This document shows, in pieces, positions 17,018 to 26,057 of a DNA stretch of 64,000 bases. Under the pieces are notes generated by a model. The model searched no databases, was not told the DNA's origin, and worked only from the letters and a program-made list of their open reading frames with translations. Numbering within the stretch: position 1 is the stretch's first letter; each line of letters opens with the position of its first letter. This stretch comes from AAA164-E04 sp014239995 (lineage in GTDB: Bacteria; Verrucomicrobiota; Verrucomicrobiia; Limisphaerales; AAA164-E04), in contig JAQWLM010000035.1 in NCBI GenBank assembly GCA_029247315.1, positions 1 through 64,000 of the forward strand. Reading direction: 5' to 3'. Both the position numbers and the translations under genes were made by a program.

Positions 17018-19096
17018 CTAATCCTGCAAGCGAAAGCGGCAAATCATGGGATCATGATCACTGATCCCCCTCGATGGGTTGGCTCCATCGGACCAATCAC
17101 TGTTTAAATGAAGAAAACTTGCTGCACGAAGTTCTTTCAGCAGATTCCTTGAAATAAACAAATGATCCAATACCTGTGCCTGTCCCTCGTAAACGTAGGA
17201 ATAGGCATTTGCAGGGGCCTTGGCCAAGATCCAGTCATGGACGGCCTGCAGTTCGGCATCATAGAGGGGCGCAAGTTGATCCGAGGGATGTTCAGGATGT
17301 GGATCATCCGGGCGAGGAAAGACATTCAGGTCGCCTCCTGCCAGCACACCTGCCGACGGAAATGCCTCCAGAATGGATCGCGCCAGGTTAGCGGTCAAAT
17401 CTGCCTGGTCCCGCCGAAGTCCCACACGCTGCTGGGGACGACTTGAAAAATGGTTATTGAGGAGAAAAAAGTCCCTGTCCCTTCCCTGAACGCGTATGCG
17501 AAGCAGTTGGCAGGGCCTGGGATAGACTTTTTCCCCGTCACGATCCGGCTCGAGACGCCGGGACTGGACGGCAACAGGTCCGGGAAGGGCGGTTTTTCCA
17601 AGGATCCGTGCCTCAGGAAAGGAGTTACGCAAAGAAGCCAACCAGGGAACTGCAGCTCCCTGTGGCACGAGCTCAACACGATCCTCACGATACAGAAAAC
17701 CACAGGCAATCCCGCGCGAGTCGGCACCATCACGACTGGAAGCACACGCATACACGGGTCCCCCCTGGTGCAGGATGGCGATCGCCAATTCCTGCAAGAC
17801 ATCGGGAAACCCATCAGAAGCCTTGCGTGTCAGCGTCCCGGCTGGGGTCCGACCGCGTGACATGATGTCCTGGTCTTCAAGTTCCTGCAGCATCAGCATC
17901 TCTGGACTGTGCATATCCTCCACAATCTGATGCGCCAGCCCCTTGAGGCGATTACGATAATGATCTTCACTGGAAGGAAGATAACCAAAGGGAGGCCGTA
18001 TGGATTTGTTTCCCGCATCCCCAATCGAATCACAGGGGTCCGATGGGTCATCACGATGATCATAGAGATTCTCAAGGTTATAGGTCACCACTCGGAAGTC
18101 GTGCGACGGGGAGTGCTCAAAAACCTCATTGATGAGGTTCAAGTCCGGGCTCAAGCCCTGCTTGAACCCTGGCATACGGTCCGGCATGATCTTGTAGTGC
18201 CCATAGGAGTAGACCAATCCCCCTTGAATCCTTGCGGTGGATCGGTCTCCCGTCCTGGCCAAGGGCAGAAGTGCATGCGCACTTCCAAGGGCTGCCATGA
18301 CACCATGACTCCCCATCAGGATCCGTGCTCCATTACCGTTATCAAATCGCCGTTCGGCGAGGTCATCAAGCGGATGAGCATCCCGGAAAAGACGATCGTG
18401 GTATGGCTGTGGGCGCCTCGCGACCGGGTGCCCGGATGGCAGCATCCACAGGTAAGCTTCCTGGCCATGACCCATGATCCTGCGTCCAGCCAGGACCTTG
18501 CTGCCAGGCGGAAGAAACACGCGCATGCCTTCCTGTCGTTCAAGGGATTCCAGTGAATTCTCAAGTTCTGCATGGAGATCGACAGGCAAACTCGGGAGCA
18601 CCTCATCCAATGAAAGACCCTCCCCCAGGCGCTCCAATAAGACTGGACGACTCAATTCGCACTGCCCAAAACGAACACGCCAAGTCCCCTCCAGCAGGAC
18701 AAGGTCTCCCACTGCGGGAATGTAGTCCTCCTGAGCATGCCTCCGGGGAATGGTCTCTTCTGCTGCATAGACAAACAACCCGTCCGAGGTGGCATCCACT
18801 CCATCGGATTGAGACGGGAGATTTTGCACCAGAAACGCGTGTCTCAAGGCCGTATTGCCTCGAAGAGGCCAAAGTAGTTTCTGATGAATCACTCCCTGGA
18901 TGCGGACCGTATCTCCGCTTCGCACCCCTCGAACCTCCGGTGGATTACCAGATGGACGGGACCTGTCCCGGATCATTCCAATAGGCCGGACAACATGCTG
19001 AGCCCAGGCTGTTTGAGACCGGATGTCTGCGATGAACAGCAGGATAAGGATCATACTTGAAACAAAACATCGAAAGGTCATGGAGCTTGGATTCAT
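17018..19096 (-). CDS. ExeM-like secreted endonuclease/exonuclease/phosphatase-family protein
   Basis: A protein of about 692 residues from the ATG at 19096 (MNPSS), with a signal peptide (SSMILILLFIADIRSQTAWA). The N-terminal half (to about residue 330) contains an OB-fold-like segment (GDTVRIQGVIHQ, VGDLVLLEGTWRVRFGQ). The C-terminal half is an EEP nuclease domain with RVVTYNLENLYD, MLQELEDQD, NNHFSSRP, GGDLNVFP, VLDHLFIS and ISDHDPM, so the catalytic Glu, Asp, Asn and His residues are in place. The layout matches extracellular DNases of the ExeM/NucH type, which use extracellular DNA as a nutrient or remodel biofilms. Phosphoesterase activity on another substrate is possible. Confidence 0.85.
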   Translation of the reverse strand: MNPSSMTFRCFVSSMILILLFIADIRSQTAWAQHVVRPIGMIRDRSRPSGNPPEVRGVRSGDTVRIQGVIHQKLLWPLRGNTALRHAFLVQNLPSQSDGVDATSDGLFVYAAEETIPRRHAQEDYIPAVGDLVLLEGTWRVRFGQCELSRPVLLERLGEGLSLDEVLPSLPVDLHAELENSLESLERQEGMRVFLPPGSKVLAGRRIMGHGQEAYLWMLPSGHPVARRPQPYHDRLFRDAHPLDDLAERRFDNGNGARILMGSHGVMAALGSAHALLPLARTGDRSTARIQGGLVYSYGHYKIMPDRMPGFKQGLSPDLNLINEVFEHSPSHDFRVVTYNLENLYDHRDDPSDPCDSIGDAGNKSIRPPFGYLPSSEDHYRNRLKGLAHQIVEDMHSPEMLMLQELEDQDIMSRGRTPAGTLTRKASDGFPDVLQELAIAILHQGGPVYACASSRDGADSRGIACGFLYREDRVELVPQGAAVPWLASLRNSFPEARILGKTALPGPVAVQSRRLEPDRDGEKVYPRPCQLLRIRVQGRDRDFFLLNNHFSSRPQQRVGLRRDQADLTANLARSILEAFPSAGVLAGGDLNVFPRPDDPHPEHPSDQLAPLYDAELQAVHDWILAKAPANAYSYVYEGQAQVLDHLFISRNLLKELRAASFLHLNSDWSDGANPSRGISDHDPMICRFRLQD

Positions 19097-19335
19097 GAAA
19101 ATGGTTTCTTTCCGGGAGGAGCACACAACTACCTTGAGCCACGTTAATCTCCTCCAGATCACTTCAAGGTTCTTTTCTCACCAAGCCACGCGGCTGAATG
19201 AACAAATGCAGCCTCCAGGAGAGAAACATCATTGCACCCAGGCATTTGCAACCCTAACAGCGTGCTTGTCTTGCATCTTTTTCAGCGATGTCATGCACCC
19301 TCAGATCTCTTGAGGCTATGAGGCATGTGACCGCG

Positions 19336-20724
19336 TCATGGATCAAGGCGCCTGAGATAAAGATGGCGCCACCTGACCTGATAAGGCCCCTTCCCTGGTT
19401 TGATCCCGTGCACCTGCAGGGCCACGAATCCTTCCTTGAACTCGGACACATCTTCCTCCAGGTCTGCAACCTGCAGGTCATTGATCCAGGTCTTGATACG
19501 GCTTCCCTGAGCCTTGACACGAAACCGGTTCCATTCCCCCGTCTGGAAGGCAGCGCGTGCCCTGGCATCAGAACGATCGCGACTCAACCAGCCGGTTCCG
19601 AGGGCTTCTCCATAAACCCAGCCAGCATTTCCATTGGTGGCAATTTCAATCTGAGGACCATGCACGCGACCTTTCTTGAATGTTTCAAGGCTACGGGAAC
19701 GCACCTGAACCCCTGAATTAAGCGCATCATCCACCTTGACTTCAAACAGCAGCTCAAAGTCACGATAATCGCGCGTCGTGCAGAGAAAGGAATTGGGGCT
19801 TCCCTCGGAAGTGGTTCCCAGAATGACACCCTCCTCGACAGTGTAGCTGGCCGTCCCGTTTTTCTGGCCCCATCCGGTGAGGGTCTTTCCATCGAACAAT
19901 GAAGACCAACCTCGCTGGCCGTATGGAAAGAGCTCGTGGAAGAACTGGGTCATGTGTCGCCAACTGCGGCGATCCGCATCCGCATTGTAAGCAGCCCCCG
20001 AGGAATTGTCCGTACCGGCTGTCTCCTTGGTGAAGGAGTGCACCGCTCCACCATAGGCAATCATTTGCCAATCGACACCCCACTGTTTCATTTCGCCGAC
20101 AAAGGCATCGATATCGTCCCTTGAGACAAAGGGATCATCCGCACCATGAAGTACCAGGATCTTACTCCGTATGTGCTTCCCATCCTCGGGTGTCGGGGAA
20201 TCAAGGCCTCCATGGAAAGAAACCACGCCAAGCACATCAGCACCGCTCCGGGCCAGCTCGATCACACCGGTTCCCCCCAGACAATACCCGATAGCGGCGA
20301 TCTGATCTGGTTGACAGCCCGCGACACCCCTGAGGGCGGCCAGCGCATCGTTCAACCGCTGTCGAAACAAGGCGCGATCATTCCGATAGATCCCTGCCTG
20401 AACGCCGCATTCGCTGGTGTTGGAAGGGCGAATGCCTTGACCATAGATATCTGCGGCAAGGCAAACATAACCTAGTGTGTCAGCGATCTGTGTGGCACGT
20501 TGCCTGGCATCATCCTGAAGCCCCGTCCAGTCGTGGACGAGGAGAATACCAGGGCGAAACTCGCCCTCGGCAAGCGCTGGAGCGGCCACAAACCCCTCCA
20601 TGGTCTCACCACCCGACTCATAGGCCAGGGAACGCGTCTGGACAGCCTTGAGTTCCAGGGGCAGATCGGGGAGAAAAAGGAGAAAACAGAGTGGTGACCA
20701 CCAGGTGTTACGCAATAGGGACAT
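19336..20724 (-). CDS. Dienelactone hydrolase-DUF1080 fusion protein
   Basis: A 462-residue exported protein. After a signal-like N-terminus, residues 30-270 form a dienelactone hydrolase-type alpha/beta hydrolase with a Cys nucleophile (GYCLGG, Cys148), the acid in HGADDPF (Asp197) and His229 in GGAVHSF. Residues 275-460 form a DUF1080 domain (WSSLFDGKTLTGW, ALNSGVQVRSRS, GEWNRFRVKAQGSRIKTWIN). DUF1080 members can hydrolyse 3-keto-glycosides or bind glycans, so the fusion may join glycan binding or cleavage to ester or lactone hydrolysis; this is inference. It is a stand-alone minus-strand gene between the nuclease and two small membrane-protein genes. Confidence 0.88.
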   Translation of the reverse strand: MSLLRNTWWSPLCFLLFLPDLPLELKAVQTRSLAYESGGETMEGFVAAPALAEGEFRPGILLVHDWTGLQDDARQRATQIADTLGYVCLAADIYGQGIRPSNTSECGVQAGIYRNDRALFRQRLNDALAALRGVAGCQPDQIAAIGYCLGGTGVIELARSGADVLGVVSFHGGLDSPTPEDGKHIRSKILVLHGADDPFVSRDDIDAFVGEMKQWGVDWQMIAYGGAVHSFTKETAGTDNSSGAAYNADADRRSWRHMTQFFHELFPYGQRGWSSLFDGKTLTGWGQKNGTASYTVEEGVILGTTSEGSPNSFLCTTRDYRDFELLFEVKVDDALNSGVQVRSRSLETFKKGRVHGPQIEIATNGNAGWVYGEALGTGWLSRDRSDARARAAFQTGEWNRFRVKAQGSRIKTWINDLQVADLEEDVSEFKEGFVALQVHGIKPGKGPYQVRWRHLYLRRLDP

Positions 20725-20815
20725 CCTTACACGCTAGCGGAGTTCACACCTTTGCGCCAGTCCGAAATCTCGGATCCGATGCGACACAGACTCGGCTGAG
20801 ACCCTCGTGTGGGAT

Positions 20816-21091
20816 TTAGTGGGACTCCGGGTGGGACTCGGTGCGACAACCCCAGTAGACGAAAGCACCCAAATAAAGGAAGAAAAACAACAATACAGGC
20901 CAGAAGCGAACACCTCCAGCCTCCTCAGACCGAGCAGTCAGGAAAACGGTGTAGCAGAAAACAGCGCTAATGACGGAAACGACGAATGTTGGTAACCAAA
21001 ACCTAGACATTGTTATTCTTCTACAACCCTGGCCAGGGTGTTTCAAGTGTCGATGGTATTTTTTTTGGAAAACACCCCACTGGGAACTCAT
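20816..21091 (-). CDS. Small two-helix membrane protein
   Basis: A frame of 91 residues from the ATG at 21091, or 64 residues from the ATG at 21010 (MSRFWLP). Two hydrophobic helices are visible (LPTFVVSVISAVFCYTVFL and FWPVLLFFFLYLGAFVYW) and the end is His/Ser-rich. The ATG at 21091 overlaps the stop of the upstream small gene as ATGA, which favours the longer form. No family is recognised. Confidence 0.55.
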   Translation of the reverse strand: MSSQWGVFQKKYHRHLKHPGQGCRRITMSRFWLPTFVVSVISAVFCYTVFLTARSEEAGGVRFWPVLLFFFLYLGAFVYWGCRTESHPESH

Positions 21092-21339
21092 CTCGGCAAG
21101 ACCTTTCTCAACTGCTGCAGATACTGATCCAGTCGCTGATGACCAAAAAGAAAGTCCTCCAGAGGATTCTCATCACTGGAAATCGGTGCTTGCGCATCGG
21201 AAAGATCCTGGATGGAGAGAAACAGTTCATTCCAGCAACGGTTCAAACGGGCCTTTTCTGATAGACCCACACTGCGTTCCTCTTGTAATGCCACACGATT
21301 GATTAACATACCAACGATCATGGCCATGAGGTAAGACAA
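21088..21339 (-). CDS. Small hypothetical protein, coupled to the next gene
   Basis: An 83-residue frame that begins with TTG at 21339; the ATG at 21327 (MAMIVGML) gives 79 residues. The start is hydrophobic (MAMIVGML) and the rest is soluble, helical and charged, with the acidic stretch SSDENPLEDFLFGHQRLD. Its stop overlaps the ATG of the following membrane-protein gene (ATGA), so the two are probably made together. No family is recognised. Confidence 0.45.
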   Translation of the reverse strand: MSYLMAMIVGMLINRVALQEERSVGLSEKARLNRCWNELFLSIQDLSDAQAPISSDENPLEDFLFGHQRLDQYLQQLRKVLPR

Positions 21340-21613
21340 ATACTGTCCAAGGGGTGTTTTTTACAAAAAAAATGATCCATTACACCTGCGTTGAAGGATC
21401 TGACAACAGATGTAGTTCCATAACCGGGAGCTTATGAACAAGTCTTCGCCGAGTCGTGACCACATGGATACCCTGATGCGCTTGTCGACATCTCCAGAGG
21501 AAACGAAACGCCCCCAATTCCCATGAGCAGTGAAAACCAATACATCCATGCTGGAAATATGACAGGAAGGTGACTTCTTGACGAATGCCTGCACCCGCCG
21601 CATCTTTCGGCAC

Positions 21614-22645
21614 ATGAACCCGGAAACATTACGAGCACTGGCGATGCCCATGCTGGAGAAACGAGGCATGGGAGAGGACACGCCACCGCAGGTGGCACCA
21701 TTGCCGGGCAGCTCCATGCAGCGAACCTTCAAGCTGCACCTCGATGGGCTGGACTATGTGCTCAAATGGTATCCCATGGCGCCCACCGATCAACCCGACC
21801 CATGGCTCACGGAGCAACAGTTCTATACCTACCTCCAGCAATCAGGGGTACACGACAATCCCTTTGCGCTTGGCTGGGATTCTGAGTCTCGTCTGGGGCT
21901 GTTGAGTTTGCTGCACGGACGCGCCGTCCGCCGTGAGGAAGTCGACTTACCCCGAACCCTGTCAGCAGCGGCATTCCTGGCCCGCATCAACCAGGACCGA
22001 CATGTCGACGAAGCCAAGGGTCTGCCCGGTGTTCCCGCACGGGAGTCCTCCATCGCCGCCATGCTCGATGCCGTCAACACCTTCCTTCTCCGAGGTGTCC
22101 CGGAACCACTGCGCCACATACAGCCACTGACCTCTTTTTGGGAAGATGAGTTCAGCACGGGTTGGCATGAAATCGTTCAGCACTGCCTGAGCTCGTGTGA
22201 AACCCTCGGGATGGACGCGTCGGCAATGCTTCAAGCCCCGCATGCGATGATCACTCCGGGTGAATTCACCTTCCACAACGCCATCATCACCCTGGAGCAC
22301 AGTCTGTGTTTCTGCGATTTTGACCAGGCGCGCTGGGGTGATCCAGCCTGCATCATAGCAAGGTTCTTCGCTCAACCCGATTTCCAGGTTAAGCCAGCGT
22401 TTTTGGAGGAATTTCTGAAGGCTTTCAGTGGCATACCGGATGGAGATCCTCTCATGGCAGCGCGCTTGAATCTCATACTACCCGTCATCAGGATTGAACT
22501 GGCCCTGACGACTCTGTTTCCGAATATCCAATGGGAAAAAGGTCAATTGGGATTTGATCCAGATCAAAATGGAAAAGTGCATCTGATTCAAAACCTCTCG
22601 CAGGCACGCCAGCATCTCAAAGCGGGGTTGAGATCAATGAAATGA
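21614..22645 (+). CDS. Aminoglycoside phosphotransferase-fold kinase
   Basis: A protein of 343 residues from the ATG at 21614 (MNPETLRAL); an upstream ATG at 21578 would add 12. The later part has the APH-fold catalytic region in the form PGEFTFHNAI (the usual HGDxxxxN loop, changed) followed by CFCDFDQARWGDPACIIARFF, where the Asp of CDFDQA fits the metal-binding Asp. The N-terminal lobe has YVLKWYP, a plausible ATP Lys. The substrate is unknown; family members phosphorylate sugars, choline or antibiotics. Relatives are often near polysaccharide or lipid genes, but the pseudopilin gene next to it gives no clear lead. Confidence 0.7.
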   Translation: MNPETLRALAMPMLEKRGMGEDTPPQVAPLPGSSMQRTFKLHLDGLDYVLKWYPMAPTDQPDPWLTEQQFYTYLQQSGVHDNPFALGWDSESRLGLLSLLHGRAVRREEVDLPRTLSAAAFLARINQDRHVDEAKGLPGVPARESSIAAMLDAVNTFLLRGVPEPLRHIQPLTSFWEDEFSTGWHEIVQHCLSSCETLGMDASAMLQAPHAMITPGEFTFHNAIITLEHSLCFCDFDQARWGDPACIIARFFAQPDFQVKPAFLEEFLKAFSGIPDGDPLMAARLNLILPVIRIELALTTLFPNIQWEKGQLGFDPDQNGKVHLIQNLSQARQHLKAGLRSMK

Positions 22646-22786
22646 CACATGCAGCGACCCAGGTGAAAACAAGTGGCAGGGTTCCTTAGCCTTTGCGTAT
22701 ATGGACCCATGGGTTTTGATGAAAAAGGACTTTTCAGCCGCGATCAACCGTTTAAGGTGGGATGAGATAAGGTATCCGGGACAATC

Positions 22787-23647
22787 ATGAAAACACAACA
22801 ACTTGTGCAAAAAATAGAAGCGAAAGCCCGGCCTCGAGCTTGTCGAGGTTTCACGCTTATTGAACTTTTAGTGGTGATCGCGATCATCGCCATCCTTGCA
22901 GGCATGCTCCTCCCGGCACTATCCAAGGCCAAGGGTGCGGCCCATGGTGCTGGATGCCTGAACAACCTGCGGCAATTTGCAATCGCCAACATGGTATACG
23001 CGTCTGACCACGACGACCAGGCCGTCCCCCTGATTGCCGCCAATCGGTCCACTGGCAAGACCCAGATCTGGATGGCCAATCAAAGTTTCCGGGATATCAT
23101 CGGGTATTCCAGGAACGCCAATTCCGTTGTCCAGACACCCATTGACTACCGATGCCCGGCAGACCAGCAGATTCGTAACCCCTCCAAATATGCGTTCAAT
23201 AACAATAAAAACGCATCCAATCAGGAAAACAGAGGGACCCTCACCAGCTATAGTTACAATTTTGAGGATTGGTATCCATCCGACGGGCGCGGCTGGGCGC
23301 TGGCGAGCAAGGACCACGCCGGACATAAAATGACGGCCATACAGAGCCCCTCCTCCAAGCTCATCTTCCATGATGGCCACGACTGGTGGTCAAAATGGAA
23401 AGGGGCAGACTATGATCTGGGATGGGATAAACTGGGTCATCAGGGAAGCGTTCAGGATTACAAGAATGCAGGCACCGGAGGCCCCACGATGTATCGGCAC
23501 AACGAAGGTGCCAACATCAGCTTCTACGATGGGCATGCCGCGCGGATGCCAAAGCAGCAGGTCTGGATTCAGGCGAACTGGAAAAGCAAGCCCAAGCGCC
23601 CGGAGATGTGGGTCGCCGTGCCTGAGGTCTGGAATAAATACAGGTGA
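22787..23647 (+). CDS. Pseudopilin-like protein with prepilin leader and H-X9-DG tail
   Basis: A 286-residue protein with a type IV prepilin/type II secretion pseudopilin leader: the cleavage site is RG|FTLIELLVV (Gly21/Phe22, with Glu at mature position 5), followed by a hydrophobic helix. The C-terminus has RHNEGANISFYDG, which fits the H-X9-DG motif of the large Planctomycetota/Verrucomicrobiota/Lentisphaerota family of such proteins. The helix would anchor it in the inner membrane until peptidase processing. These genomes usually hold dozens of paralogues whose roles are mostly unknown. Its stop overlaps the GTG start of the next gene by 4 bases. Confidence 0.9.
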   Translation: MKTQQLVQKIEAKARPRACRGFTLIELLVVIAIIAILAGMLLPALSKAKGAAHGAGCLNNLRQFAIANMVYASDHDDQAVPLIAANRSTGKTQIWMANQSFRDIIGYSRNANSVVQTPIDYRCPADQQIRNPSKYAFNNNKNASNQENRGTLTSYSYNFEDWYPSDGRGWALASKDHAGHKMTAIQSPSSKLIFHDGHDWWSKWKGADYDLGWDKLGHQGSVQDYKNAGTGGPTMYRHNEGANISFYDGHAARMPKQQVWIQANWKSKPKRPEMWVAVPEVWNKYR

Positions 23648-25128
23648 AACCGCCCCCTGCCCCCCGTTCAAGGCGCTGCCTTTTTCGCCTGGCTGCGTTG
23701 GGATTGGCCTTGCTTCCGTTTCTCAGTATCGAGGGCCTCCTCAGGGTAAACCACCCGGAGTGGATTCTGGCGGAGGAGGATCCATTGCTTGGCTTTACCG
23801 ACAACCATTCCCTGTTTGAAATAAATCCGGCAACCGGTTTCTATCAGATAAGAAGACCAAGACTGAGGGCCTTTGCGCAGAACGGATTTCCATCAAACAA
23901 GGGAGATCATACCTTCAGGATCTTCTGCCTGGGTGGTTCGACGGTGCAGGGGCGACCCTATGCTGTGGAGACGGCTTTCACGACTTGGTTGCGCCTGGCA
24001 CTGGAGTCGGCCTACCCGAAAAAAAACTTTGAAGTCATCAACGCCGGAGGGGTCTCGTATGCGAGCTACAGGCTGGTGCCCATCCTCAAGGAATGCCTGC
24101 GCCATCAACCCGACCTGATCCTCGTCTGCACCGGTAACAATGAGTTCCTGGAGGACCGCAGTTACGCATTCACCAAAAAGGCCGCTCCATGGCTGGCGCC
24201 AGTCCTGAACTCTCTCAACCGATCCATGCTCATCCAGGCTGCCTTGTCACTAGGCAGCCGCTGGAGCACTCCAACCCGCCCCCACGCCATGCTGGATCCC
24301 CGCGTGGATGCCATGTTGGATTACGAGCGCGGTATCGAGCGCTACCATCGTAATGCCGCGTGGCACGCCTCCGTGGTGAAACATTTTGAGGATAATATCA
24401 TGCGAATGATTCGGGCGTGTCATACACAGGACATACCATTGATGCTGTTAAGCCCATGTTTCAACCTCAAGGACACGCCCCCGTTCAAATCCCAGCATCA
24501 AGCCGGACATACCCCGGAGCAGATGAAAAAGTGGCACGAGCTCACCGAGCAGGCGTCCCGCTGCATGAGCCAGGACCCCGACAAAGCCAGCGCTCTCCTC
24601 CAGTCGGCACTTCAACTGGATAAGGGCTATGCAGCCACCTGGTATGCACTGGGAAAGGTTTTCCTCCAGAAGGGTGATTTCACGCGCGCCCGACAATGCT
24701 TCACCCAGGCACTGGAACAGGATGTCTGCCCGCTGCGCATCACGGCAGGCATGCGCCAGATCCTCAGGAAGCTTGCCGATAGGTGGGATGTGCCATTTTA
24801 CGATCTGCAGGACATGGCTTTCCAGGAATCACCCCTTGGAATCGTCGGCAGTGAATTCCTGGTCGACCACGTGCATCCTTCCATCCGGGGTCACCAGCTC
24901 CTTGGCAGTGAACTAGCCCAGCGTATCCAGGCCAGATGTTTGCCTTACCCGCCAGAAGCAATCACACTGCAACAATTGCAGACAAGATTTCAAAAGCATT
25001 TGAAAAGCCTTCCGGACACCTATTTTCTACATGGAATCCAGCGCTTGAAAAACCTGCAGGCCTGGACCCAGGGACGTGCGGATGGTGCCCCTATCGAAAA
25101 CCATCCGGAAATCAAGCATGGCCTTTGA
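23644..25128 (+). CDS. SGNH-hydrolase-like protein with TPR insert
   Basis: A 494-residue protein starting with GTG at 23644 inside the stop of the pseudopilin gene. A membrane helix (LAALGLALLPFLSIEGLL) anchors it near the N-terminus. SGNH/GDSL motifs are FCLGGSTVQG (block I), NAGGVSYASY, TGNNEFLED (block III-like) and DHVHPS (block V with Asp and His). Residues about 290-360 contain TPR-like helices (AATWYALGKVFLQKGDFTRA). The same architecture is found in bacterial proteins of unknown function thought to modify cell-surface sugars. It is probably an esterase or acyltransferase at the membrane. Confidence 0.82.
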   Translation: MKPPPAPRSRRCLFRLAALGLALLPFLSIEGLLRVNHPEWILAEEDPLLGFTDNHSLFEINPATGFYQIRRPRLRAFAQNGFPSNKGDHTFRIFCLGGSTVQGRPYAVETAFTTWLRLALESAYPKKNFEVINAGGVSYASYRLVPILKECLRHQPDLILVCTGNNEFLEDRSYAFTKKAAPWLAPVLNSLNRSMLIQAALSLGSRWSTPTRPHAMLDPRVDAMLDYERGIERYHRNAAWHASVVKHFEDNIMRMIRACHTQDIPLMLLSPCFNLKDTPPFKSQHQAGHTPEQMKKWHELTEQASRCMSQDPDKASALLQSALQLDKGYAATWYALGKVFLQKGDFTRARQCFTQALEQDVCPLRITAGMRQILRKLADRWDVPFYDLQDMAFQESPLGIVGSEFLVDHVHPSIRGHQLLGSELAQRIQARCLPYPPEAITLQQLQTRFQKHLKSLPDTYFLHGIQRLKNLQAWTQGRADGAPIENHPEIKHGL

Positions 25129-25187
25129 ACGTCTGCCCGCAGCAACCAGAATTCGCTATTCAAAACCACCTCTCTTCCCTAATCTCA

Positions 25188-26057
25188 ATGGTCATGCAGC
25201 TGTCGCAGCAGGAAATAGACCGGGCCGTCGAGGAAGCCCTCAGGGAGGACGTGGGAACCGGTGATGCCACCACGCTTTCAGTGATCCCCCGGGAGACCCA
25301 GGCCGTGGCAGAAATGTGTGCCCGCGAGGAAATGATCTTGTGCGGAATGGATTTCCTGGTGACCACCTTCCAGCAGGTCGATACGGCCCTCGATGTCACG
25401 CTCCTCCATCGCGACGGAGAAGCCCTGGAATCAGGAGCATGCCTGGCACGGATCAAGGGACCAGCCGGGTCTATCCTGACCGCTGAACGTACGTCTCTGA
25501 ACTTCGTGCAACACCTGTCCGGGATCGCCTCCATTACCCGACGCTTCGTCGATCGTGTTGCAGGAACGCGCGCCCGCATTCTGGACACTCGAAAGACAAG
25601 GCCTGGTTGGAGGCGCTTTGAAAAATACGCCGTGACCTGCGGAGGAGCTGCCAATCATCGCATCGGACTCTTTGATCAGGTCATGATCAAGGACAACCAC
25701 CTCGCGACGCTGGGAAACAATCATACAGAAACCATCCCTGCTGCCATCCGGAAATCGCGTTCCATGTTTCCACATCTCCGGGTGGAGGTGGAAGCTGACA
25801 CCCTGGAGCAGGCCGAAGTCGCCATGGCTGCCGGGGCAGACATCGTTCTTCTGGATAACCTTCCACCAGAGACCATGCAACGGGCCGTTGAAGTGAACCA
25901 GGGTCGTTGCATGCTCGAGGCAAGCGGGGGAATTAACCTTGAAACGGTTCGTCAAATTGCCGAGACGGGAGTGGATTTCATCTCCGTAGGGGCCCTGACC
26001 CACTCGGCACCGGCGGCCGACATCTCACTGGATTTTCAACTGCCCAACATCCAGTGA
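25188..26057 (+). CDS. nadC: Nicotinate-nucleotide pyrophosphorylase (carboxylating)
   Basis: Quinolinate phosphoribosyltransferase, 289 residues, converting quinolinate and PRPP to nicotinate mononucleotide, CO2 and PPi in de novo NAD synthesis. Conserved segments are EDVGTGDATT, LDTRKTRPGWR, EKYAVTCGGAANHRIGL, IKDNH and EVEADTLEQAEVA, with the substrate-binding Arg, His and Lys residues present. The start at the ATG at 25188 is chosen because the longer frame from 24936 overlaps the preceding gene and lacks family similarity. It is 59 bases after the SGNH gene and overlaps birA by 4 bases. Confidence 0.95.
   Translation: MVMQLSQQEIDRAVEEALREDVGTGDATTLSVIPRETQAVAEMCAREEMILCGMDFLVTTFQQVDTALDVTLLHRDGEALESGACLARIKGPAGSILTAERTSLNFVQHLSGIASITRRFVDRVAGTRARILDTRKTRPGWRRFEKYAVTCGGAANHRIGLFDQVMIKDNHLATLGNNHTETIPAAIRKSRSMFPHLRVEVEADTLEQAEVAMAAGADIVLLDNLPPETMQRAVEVNQGRCMLEASGGINLETVRQIAETGVDFISVGALTHSAPAADISLDFQLPNIQ

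Noticed and set aside
21380..21613. Minus-strand frame of 77 codons before the kinase gene
   Set aside because: No family motif or ribosome site; it ends at the kinase start and looks like a shadow of the upstream region.
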